The notes under the pieces: model-generated
The model's input: the letters and a program-made list of their open reading frames with translations, nothing else
Database searches by the model: none
Told to the model about the DNA's origin: nothing
Program-made: the position numbers and the translations under genes
In this document: positions 1 to 9,000 of the stretch, one piece after another
How positions within the stretch are numbered: the first letter of the stretch is position 1
Layout of the letters: every line of letters starts with the position of its first letter
NCBI RefSeq assembly: GCF_902804475.1
Contig: NZ_CADCSU010000102.1
Coordinates: 1 to 34,376 of the forward strand
Origin: Flavobacterium bizetiae
Lineage (GTDB): Bacteria > Bacteroidota > Bacteroidia > Flavobacteriales > Flavobacteriaceae
DNA length: 34,376 nt
Direction of reading: 5' to 3'

Positions 1-47
1 AAACGCTTGCAACGGGTTAAAAAATCCTGTTACAAGCGTTTTTTTAA
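1..47 (+). terminator. Rho-independent terminator of a gene upstream of the window
   Basis: Positions 1-16 and 26-41 form a long stem with two mismatches around a loop of about nine bases, followed directly by a run of T. On the plus strand this is a classic intrinsic terminator, so a plus-strand gene probably ends just before the window. It might also help stop the minus-strand operon that ends at 143, but any T run on that side would lie outside the window. The remaining bases to 142 hold nothing I can identify. Confidence 0.75.
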
Positions 48-142
48 TTCTCTAAAAACCAATCCCAATCAAAATAAGAGGTGTTTTTCAGTGCCCTCAC
101 AATTATAGAAAGGGCTTTTATGGTGCATTATTAATTTGACTA

Positions 143-2083
143 CTATTCTATCGAAACGATGATAAATTCGCTTCTTCTGTTTAACTGATGTTCTGCTTCT
201 GTACAAGATACACCATCAGAACATTTATTGAGCAATTGGCTTTCTCCATAACCTTTTCCGGTTAATCTGTTTGAAGCGATACCATTTTTTGTTAACCATT
301 GTATGGTTGCTTTGGCTCTTCTGTTGGATAAAGCAATATTATATTCAGCAGTTTGTCTACTATCGGTATGAGAACGAACATCAATTTTCATCTTTGGATA
401 TTGTTTCATTACTGCCAGAATTTTTTCAAGCTCAAACGCTGCATCTTTACGAATGAAAGATTTATCCAAATCAAAATAAATAATAGGTATGTTTAGCGTT
501 TTGGCCAAATCAGTTCCTACTCCTATTGGTTTAATTCGTTTTTCTAATGCAACTACCACACTTGTCTCGCCTTCCTCTCCTATTATAGTTACCGGAACTT
601 CTTTGGTTTCAAAATCTTCTTTAGCGGCTCTTACATAATATTTTTTATTGCATTCTACATTAAAGGTATAAGTTCCATCTGCCTGAGAAAGGACCTCGGC
701 AATAACTTTAAATTGTTCGTCAAGCAAAGTTACTTTGGCATTCTCCAATACTTTGCTGGTTTCTAAATCTACAATTGTTGCTTTTAGTTTTTGCTCGCAA
801 AGTAGTTTTCTTGTTTCTGTAAGTTTGTAAATATCATCGTTTCCTATTCCGCCTTCTCTGTTCGAAGAGAAAAATCCTTTACTGGATTCGCTGTTGATGA
901 TAAAAGCAAAATCGTCCTGTTTACTGTTTACCGGCGCACCTACATTTTGTACCGCTGTAAAAGTGTTGTCGCTTTTTATTGTCGTTACAAAAACGTCAAG
1001 TCCGCCTAATCCTGGTCGTCCGTCGCTGGCAAAATACAATTGATTGTCTGCTGCTATAAACGGGAAAGTTTCTCTTCCTTCGGTATTAATCGCCTGACCA
1101 AGATTTTCTGGTTTTCCAAAACTTTTATCGTCGTTTATTGTTACGCTATACAAATCAGATTGTCCTAAAGTTCCCGGCATATCAGAGGCGAAATACAGTT
1201 TTTTTTCATCATTGCTAAGTGCTGGATGCGCTGTGCTGTATTGATCACTGTTGAAAGGCAATTCGGTTATATTCGTCCATTTATCATTAACAAATTCTGC
1301 TCTGTACAATTTTAGCAATGTAATTTTCTGATCGTCTCTGCCTCGTTTTCCTTTCAAATAGTTGTTTCGGGTAAAGTACATTGTTTTTCCGTCTTTTGTA
1401 AAAACAGGCGTCGACTCGTTGAATTTAGAATTGATTTTCTTTTCAAATCGTTCCGGTTCGCCCAGTGTTCCGTCCGTTTTTAATTCAGCCGAATATAAGT
1501 TGGTAAACGCTTTATTCGTCCATTTGAATGTTTTTCTCACTACACCCCCGGTATCTCTGGCAGATGCAAAAACAATCTTATTGTTGTAATAAGCACTTCC
1601 GTAATCGGTTTGTTTAGAGTTTATTCCGGCATTGGCTATTTTGAACCTTCCTGAATTGGCTTTTATTTGCTCCAGATAGTTTTTATTATTTTCGAATAAA
1701 ATACCTCTTTTGTCTGTTGCTGTTTTTTTATTGAAGGCTTCGAGAATTTTATCCGCTTTAGCGTAATCTCCGTTTGCTTTTAGCGTTTGTGAATAACGGT
1801 AATAATATTCAGGTTCCTGCTCAGCATTCATTTCAAAAAGGGCTTCGTACCATTTGGCAGCCTTCATTAGTTCGCCATTAAAATAATAAGCGTTACCAAG
1901 TCGCTGAAACATTGTTTCGTCTTTATATCCTTTTTCTGCAACCTTTTCATAAGTTCCAATTGCATCAATATAAGCGTACTGGGTATAATCTTTATCGGCT
2001 TTATTCTGATTTGCTGTTTGCGCGTTTCCTTTTAGCGCTATAAGTGCTAAAAAAAGAGTAGAAACTATATGTTTAATTTTCAT
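143..2083 (-). CDS. OmpA family protein with TPR and PD40-type beta-propeller (T9SS/adhesin accessory)
   Basis: This is a 646-residue exported envelope protein. A signal peptide ends near residue 21 (ALKGNAQ). TPR-like helices cover about 30-115. WD40/PD40-like propeller blades cover about 150-420, with repeated 'LYFASD', 'MYFTRNN' and 'FFSSNREGG' strands. A carboxypeptidase-D-like fold covers about 435-515. A C-terminal OmpA domain covers about 530-646 and contains SHTDSR and LSNRRA, which carry the Asp and Arg that bind peptidoglycan in this family. The layout resembles the PorE class of T9SS envelope proteins. It starts 11 nt after the PorP/SprF-like gene stops, as the last gene of the adhesin operon. 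A reasonable role is anchoring the outer-membrane PorP/SprF-adhesin assembly to peptidoglycan, which is an inference from domains and context. Flavobacteria have many paralogues, so I give no gene name. Confidence 0.9.
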   Translation of the reverse strand: MKIKHIVSTLFLALIALKGNAQTANQNKADKDYTQYAYIDAIGTYEKVAEKGYKDETMFQRLGNAYYFNGELMKAAKWYEALFEMNAEQEPEYYYRYSQTLKANGDYAKADKILEAFNKKTATDKRGILFENNKNYLEQIKANSGRFKIANAGINSKQTDYGSAYYNNKIVFASARDTGGVVRKTFKWTNKAFTNLYSAELKTDGTLGEPERFEKKINSKFNESTPVFTKDGKTMYFTRNNYLKGKRGRDDQKITLLKLYRAEFVNDKWTNITELPFNSDQYSTAHPALSNDEKKLYFASDMPGTLGQSDLYSVTINDDKSFGKPENLGQAINTEGRETFPFIAADNQLYFASDGRPGLGGLDVFVTTIKSDNTFTAVQNVGAPVNSKQDDFAFIINSESSKGFFSSNREGGIGNDDIYKLTETRKLLCEQKLKATIVDLETSKVLENAKVTLLDEQFKVIAEVLSQADGTYTFNVECNKKYYVRAAKEDFETKEVPVTIIGEEGETSVVVALEKRIKPIGVGTDLAKTLNIPIIYFDLDKSFIRKDAAFELEKILAVMKQYPKMKIDVRSHTDSRQTAEYNIALSNRRAKATIQWLTKNGIASNRLTGKGYGESQLLNKCSDGVSCTEAEHQLNRRSEFIIVSIE

Positions 2084-2094
2084 CTTTGAAGGAT

Positions 2095-3000
2095 TTAGAA
2101 GAATCTTGGTGAAGTGATACGGCTATAATTATTAAAGAATTCGAATCGCAGGAATATCTCGTGCGAACCTGAATTATAATTATTAAGTCTCGTGGTTTCG
2201 CGGTCGTAAGAATATCCAATGAATAATCCGTCGGTTACCTGAAATCCTACCATTGCACTTAATGCAGCGCTCCACCTGTAGGCTAATCCAGCTACAAATT
2301 TATCATTGAACATAAAGTTTGCCGAAAGGTCTACCTGCAACGGTGATCCTTCTACCATTTTTGTCAGTACGGCAGGTTTAAATTTGATATAAGGATCTAC
2401 ATCGAATACATAACCCGCTATTAAATAGTAGTTTATTTTGTCTTTGAAAATTGCTGTATCATTATCATCGAATCTATTGGTTTCGATAAAATTAGGAACT
2501 GATAATCCGATATAGGCTTTATCTGAATGATAATAAACTCCTGCTCCTATATTAGGTGAGAATTTGCTATTTAGATCCTGAAATTGCGGATCACCCTGAT
2601 GTTCAGGATTTAATTTATTTACGTCAAGACTAAAAAGATTCGCAGTCGCCTTGATTCCAAAAGACAATTTAAAAGTCTGAGATGTCGGGATGGTATAGGA
2701 TAAATCGGCAGAAAAAGTATTTTCATTTGTTGGTCCTATTTTATCGTTTACCAATGAAACTCCAAGTCCGAGATTACTATTATTTAAAGGAGTATTTAAT
2801 GAAAAACTACTGGTTTCCGGTGCTCCATCAAGTCCAACCCATTGCGTACGATATAATCCAAAGATGCTCATTGCTCCTCTTGAGCCTGCATAAGCCGGGT
2901 TTATATTAATGGTATTGTACATGTATTGTGTGTATTGTGCGTCTTGTTGTGCAAATCCCACAGCGGAAAAAAACATAAAAACTAAAACTAATTTTCTCAT
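2095..3000 (-). CDS. PorP/SprF family type IX secretion system outer-membrane protein
   Basis: This 301-residue protein has a signal peptide (cleavage near FAQQ) followed by the family signature AQYTQYMYNTININPAYAG at about residues 21-39. Alternating beta-strands fill the rest, as expected of a barrel. The C-terminus (FLRFEFF, then RITSPRFF) also fits the family. PorP/SprF proteins are outer-membrane partners of T9SS. In Flavobacterium johnsoniae SprF is needed for surface delivery of the adhesin SprB, and SprF-like genes often sit beside substrates with type B C-terminal domains. Here the gene directly follows such a substrate on the same strand, 63 nt after its stop, so I infer it is the dedicated partner of that adhesin. 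It is clearly a family member, but whether it is an orthologue of SprF itself cannot be told. Confidence 0.92.
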   Translation of the reverse strand: MRKLVLVFMFFSAVGFAQQDAQYTQYMYNTININPAYAGSRGAMSIFGLYRTQWVGLDGAPETSSFSLNTPLNNSNLGLGVSLVNDKIGPTNENTFSADLSYTIPTSQTFKLSFGIKATANLFSLDVNKLNPEHQGDPQFQDLNSKFSPNIGAGVYYHSDKAYIGLSVPNFIETNRFDDNDTAIFKDKINYYLIAGYVFDVDPYIKFKPAVLTKMVEGSPLQVDLSANFMFNDKFVAGLAYRWSAALSAMVGFQVTDGLFIGYSYDRETTRLNNYNSGSHEIFLRFEFFNNYSRITSPRFF

Positions 3001-3016
3001 TTATTTTTCTTTTAAT

Positions 3017-3046
3017 AATGACTTAGCTTTTTACGGCTAAGTCATT
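3017..3046 (-). promoter_or_regulatory. Strong hairpin between adhesin and PorP/SprF genes (possible attenuator or mRNA-stability element)
   Basis: Within the 63-nt spacer, 3017-3027 and 3036-3046 form a perfect 11-bp stem with an 8-nt loop. In the transcribed direction it is followed by AUUAAAAG rather than a clean U run. That fits a partial terminator, a processing site or a 3' stabiliser better than a full stop. It could lower expression of the two downstream accessory genes relative to the adhesin. The function is inferred only from structure and position. Confidence 0.55.
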
Positions 3047-3063
3047 TTAATTTGTTCTAACTA

Positions 3064-6000
3064 TTATTTACTCAGGTATAAATATCCTGCTTCCTGATGT
3101 GCGTTTGAGTCGCTGTCTTTGTATTTCAGAATATAATAATACGTTCCAACCGGTAATCCGTCTGATTGTTTTACTGTGGTACGTCCTTCAGATATTCCTC
3201 TAAAAGCACGTTCTTCGTTATTATAGTTTTCACGCTCGAATACTAAAACACCCCAACGGTTGTAGATCTCAACTCTATTATCCGGATAGCATTCTAAACC
3301 TTGAATGTAGAAGCGTTCGTTTTTAGCATCTCCGTTTGGAGACATCGCGTTAAAGATTTTGATTACACATCCCTGAATTGCTAAAACGGTTGGATTATTT
3401 CCTGAATTATCAGTGTCGTCAGAAGCATCATTTACAATAACACCTAAAGGATTTTGTCCCGTTACGAAAGCCTGATTAGAAACTTTTCCGCTATTGATAT
3501 CGCTTTGTTTTAAAGCATATGTTCCTTTGAAGGTTGCACTATCACTTTCTCCCGGAGCTAATGATATTGGTCCTCCTGTCATTACAATTCCAGGAAGCGG
3601 ATCAGTAATCGTAATATTACTCAACCTTACATTTCCTGTATTGGTAATTACAAAACGGTAGGTTATGGTTTCGCCTGCTTCTGCATTTCCGTTATTATTT
3701 TCATCATTAAATACGGCTGTTTTGATTAAGGCAATTCCTGATTTTTGTTCCAAAGTTGTAACGGTACACGTAGGACACGCTGGTTCGTAAAATTTATCTT
3801 TTGGAGTTAATGGTGCAACATCTTCAGAATCATTATCAATACTTACTCCATTAGGATCATTTCCTGTAACCAATGCTAAATTATAAACGGCACCCAAATC
3901 GATATCAGATTGTGTAAGTACATAACTTGCTTTAAAAGTTGTCGCATCAAAAGCCTGTGGTTCCAGCGAAATTGGTCCGCCTGAAACAGTCACCATAGGA
4001 TCAGATACTACAATATCTTTGATCGTAACATTTCCTGTATTGATTACTCTGAAAACATAATTAATACGATCACCTTCACTTACTGATCCGTCATGATTGG
4101 CATCTTCGAATATTCCTTGTTTCAATAATTTTAAACCTGGATTTTGAGACAACTTCGTTATTGTTGGATCATTTTTTCCTGGTAATGCAGGATCATTACT
4201 ATCTGATAAATTAGATATTGGAGTTCCCACAATTGGAGATGCTGTTACTAATGCCTGATTGTTTATAGATCCTGCATCAACATCTGCTTGTGTAATTGTA
4301 TAAGTCGCGCTGAATGTCGTATCATCTTTTGCACCAACGTTTAACACCGCAATTGGTCCGCCTGTTACGGTAACCATTGGATCGGTTACTACAACATTAG
4401 TTAATTGCATTGTTCCCGTGTTTACTACTGAGAAATTATAGGTAATCGTTTCTCCTTTTTGAGCAAAACCATCGCCATTGGCATCATTGAAAGTTCCTTT
4501 TTTAATCACTTCTACAGATGGTACCTGAACAACAACCTCTATTGTAGCATCATCACAAATTAACGGATTCGCTTTTTGGCAAATAGTATAATTTATAACA
4601 TGAGTTCCCGGAGCTGTATTAGCAGCAATAGTAATAGTTCCGTCTTGATTCAACGTTAATCCTGTTGGAAGTGTTGTTGAAGTTGTAAGTGTAACATCGG
4701 CTGGTGAAAAAGCAACTCCATCCAATGTATCATTTCCGAAAACTGTTGGAATAGTTCCTCCCGTTGTTCCGTTGATTGGATCTGGCGTGTCATTATCAGC
4801 ATTGATTGTGGTTACAATTACGGTTGTGTTAGCATCATCACAAATTAAAGGATTCGCTTTTTGGCAAATTGTATATGAAATAACATGAGTTCCAGGAGCT
4901 GTATTGGCAGCAACGGTTATCGTTCCGTCAGTATTTAAAGTTAATCCTGTTGGAAGTGTTGTGGAAGTTGTAAGCGTTACATCAGCTGGTACGAATGCAA
5001 TACCATCTAAAGTTTCATTTCCGAAAACTGTTGGTATAGTTCCTCCCGTTGTTCCGTTGATTGGATCTGGCGTGTCATTATCAGCATTGATTGTGGTTAC
5101 AATTACAGTTGTCGTAGCATCATCACAAATTAATGGATTCGCTTTTTGGCAAATAGTATAATTTATAAGATGAGTTCCAGGAGCTGTATTGGCAGCAACA
5201 GTAATCGTTCCATCTGAATTTAAAGTTAATCCTGTTGGAAGTGTTGTCGAAGTGGTTAGTGTAACATCAGTTGGTAAAAATGCTGCACCATCCAAAGTAT
5301 CATTTCCGAAAACTGTTGGGATAGTTCCGCTTGTTGTTCCGTTGATTGGATCTGGCGTGTCATTATCTGCATTGATTGTGGTTACAATTACGGTTGTCGT
5401 AGCGTCATCACAAATTAACGGATTCGCTTTTTGACAAATAGTATAATTTATAACATGAGTTCCCGGCGCTGTATTGGCAGCAACAGTAATCGTTCCGTCA
5501 GTATTTAATGTTAATCCTGTTGGAAGTGTTGTTGAAGTTGTAAGTGTAACATCAGCTGGTAAAAACGTCGCACCATCCAAAGTATCATTTCCGAAAACTG
5601 TTGGGATAGTCCCGCCTGTTGTTCCGTTGATTGGATCTGGTGTGTCATTATCAGCATTGATTGTCGTTATTACAACTGTTGTCGTAGCATCATCACAAAT
5701 TAACGGATTCGCTTTTTGGCAAATAGTATAATTTATAACATGAGTTCCCGGCGCTGTATTGGCAGCAACGGTAATCGTTCCGTCTGAATTTAATGTTAAT
5801 CCTGTTGGAAGTGTTGTTGAAGTTGTAAGTGTAACATCAGCTGGTAAAAACGCTGCACCATCCAATGTATCATTTCCGAAAACTGTTGGGATAGTCCCGC
5901 CTGTTTTTCCGTTGATAGGATCTGGCGTATCATTATCGGCATTGATTGTGGTTACAATTACGGTTGTGTTAGCATCATCACAAATTAATGGATTCGCTTT

Positions 6001-9000
6001 TTGGCAAATAGTATAATTTATAACATGAGTTCCAGGAGCTGTATTGGCAGCAACAGTAGTCGTTCCGTTTGAATTTAACGTTAATCCTGTTGGAAGTGTT
6101 GTTGAAGTCGTTAACGTAACATCCGCTGGTAAAAACGTCGCACCATCTAAAGTATCATTTCCGAAAACTGTTGGGATAGTCCCGCCTGTTGTTCCGTTGA
6201 TTGGATCTGGCGTGTCATTATCAGCATTTATTGTGGTTACAATTACGGTTGTGTTAGCATCATCACAAATTAAAGGATTCGCTTTTTGACAAATAGTATA
6301 ATTTATAACATGAGTTCCAGGAGCTGTATTGGCAGCAACGGTTATCGTTCCGTCAGTATTTAAAGTTAATCCTGTTGGAAGTGTTGTGGAAGTTGTAAGC
6401 GTTACATCAGCTGGTACGAATGCAATACCATCTAAAGTGTCATTTCCGAAAACTGTTGGGATAGTTCCTCCCGTTGTTCCGTTGATTGGATCTGGCGTGT
6501 CATTATCAGCATTGATTGTGGTTACAATTACAGTTGTCGTAGCATCATCACAAATTAATGGATTCGCTTTTTGGCAAATAGTATAATTTATAAGATGAGT
6601 TCCAGGAGCTGTATTGGCAGCAACAGTAATCGTTCCATATGAATTTAAAGTTAATCCTGTTGGAAGTGTTGTCGAAGTGGTTAATGTAACATCAGTTGGT
6701 AAAAATGCTGCACCATCCAAAGTATCATTTCCGAAAACTGTTGGGATAGTTCCGCCTGTTGTTCCGTTGATTGGATCTGGCGTGTCATTATCTGCATTGA
6801 TTGTGGTTACAATTACGGTTGTCGTAGCGTCATCACAAATTAACGGATTCGCTTTTTGACAAATTGTGTATGAAATAACATGAGTTCCCGGCGCTGTATT
6901 GGCAGCAACGGTAATCGTTCCGTTTGAATTTAATGTTAATCCTGTTGGAAGTGTTGTTGAAGTGGTTAGTGTAACATCAGCTGGTAAAAACGCTGCACCA
7001 TCCAGAGTATCATTTCCGAAAACAGTTGGGATAGTTCCTCCCGTTGTTCCGTTGATTGGATCTGGCGTGTCATTATCCGCATTGATTGTGGTTACAATTA
7101 CAGTTGTCGTAGCATCATCACAAATTAATGGATTCGCTTTTTGACAAATAGTATAATTTACAACATGAGTTCCCGGCGCTGTATTGGCAGCAACAGTAAT
7201 CGTTCCATCTGAATTTAAAGTTAATCCTGTTGGAAGTGTTGTTGAAGTGGTTAATGTAACATCAGTTGGTAAAAACGCTGCACCATCCAAAGTATCGTTT
7301 CCGAAAACTGTTGGGATTGTTCCTCCTGTCGTTCCGTTGATAGGATCTGGCGTGTCATTATCCGCATTGATTGTGGTTACAATTACGGTTGTCGTAGCGT
7401 CATCACAAATTAATGGATTCGCTTTTTGGCAAATTGTGTATGAAATAACATGAGTTCCAGGAGCTGTATTGGCAGCAACAGTAATCGTTCCGTCTGAATT
7501 TAATGTTAATCCTGTTGGAAGTGTTGTTGAAGTGGTTAGTGTAACATCAGCTGGTAAAAACGCTGCACCATCCAGAGTATCATTTCCGAAAACTGTTGGG
7601 ATAGTTCCTCCCGTTGTTCCGTTGATTGGATCTGGCGTGTCATTATCCGCATTGATTGTGGTTACAATTACAGTTGTCGTAGCATCATCACAAATTAATG
7701 GATTCGCTTTTTGACAAATAGTATAATTTACAACATGAGTTCCCGGCGCTGTATTGGCAGCAACAGTAATCGTTCCGTTTGGATTTAATGTTAATCCTGT
7801 TGGAAGTGTTGTTGAAGTTGTAAGTGTAACATCAGTTGGTAAAAACGCTGCACCATCCAAAGTATCGTTTCCGAAAACTGTTGGGATTGTTCCTCCTGTC
7901 GTTCCGTTGATAGGATCTGGCGTGTCATTATCCGCATTGATTGTGGTTACAATTACGGTTGTCGTAGCGTCATCACAAATTAATGGATTCGCTTTTTGGC
8001 AAATTGTATATGAAATAACATGAGTTCCAGGAGCTGTATTGGCAGCAACAGTAATCGTTCCGTCTGAATTTAAAGTTAATCCTGTTGGAAGTGTTGTCGA
8101 AGTTGTAAGTGTAACATCGGCCGGTAAAAATGCTGCACCATCCAGAGTATCATTTCCGAAAACTGTTGGGATAGTTCCTCCTGTTTTTCCGTTGATTGGA
8201 TCTGGTGTGTCATTATCTGCATTGATTGTCGTTACGACTATTGTAACTTTTGCATCATCACAATTTAGAGGAATTCCAACTTCGCAAATTGTATAATCAA
8301 AGGTATACGTTCCTGCTGCTGTTCCTGCCGCAACATCAACATTCCCGTTAGCATTTAGAGTTAACCCTGTCGGAACGCCCGGTGCTTTTACTGTAACAGT
8401 AACATCTGCAGGAGCAACGACAGTACCGTTTATATTATCATTTGCAAAGATGTTGATTGCATCATTTTTACCTATACGTCCGTTAATATTGTTCACAGTA
8501 TCATTACCTGCCACAATTACAGATTTTGTTACTGTTTCTGTTGGTGTATCATTATCGATATCTGTTCCGGATGTATCCGAAACCGGATTATTACTACCGT
8601 CAACACCATCTGCTTTAGCTGAATTTACCACTTTCTCTGCAATAAGATCGGCCTGTGTTACAGTATGTGTGGCAGTAAAACTTGCCGATGCTCCCGGAAG
8701 AAGTACGGCTACACTCGCCGGACTAATACTTCCTGAATCTGCATTAGCATCAGTGATAAAAATATTTCTAACAGGTACTTTACCCGCATTGGTTACAACC
8801 AAATCATAAGTAATGACGTCTCCTGCTGAATTAAAAACTCCTGTTCTGGCTGTTTTAACCAATTCTAGTTTTGCCAAAGGAGTAGCGGTATCGCTATCAT
8901 TGGTTACAGTATTATCAAGGTTGTCTCCAGTTATGGTTGCTGTATTGGTAACCGCTCCTGCATTTATTACAGTCGCAGTAATGGTTAAAGTGGCAGTTGC

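Noticed and set aside
4519..8223. CRISPR-like regular repetition
   Set aside because: The unit is 285 bp, is coding and in frame, and has no short repeat/unique spacer pattern.
4904..8296. A regular series of plus-strand open frames of 81-89 codons, one per adhesin repeat
   Set aside because: They are the antisense shadow of the 285-bp repeat. They begin at TTG codons and their sequence simply follows the repeat period; the minus-strand frame has a signal peptide, known domains and a sorting domain.
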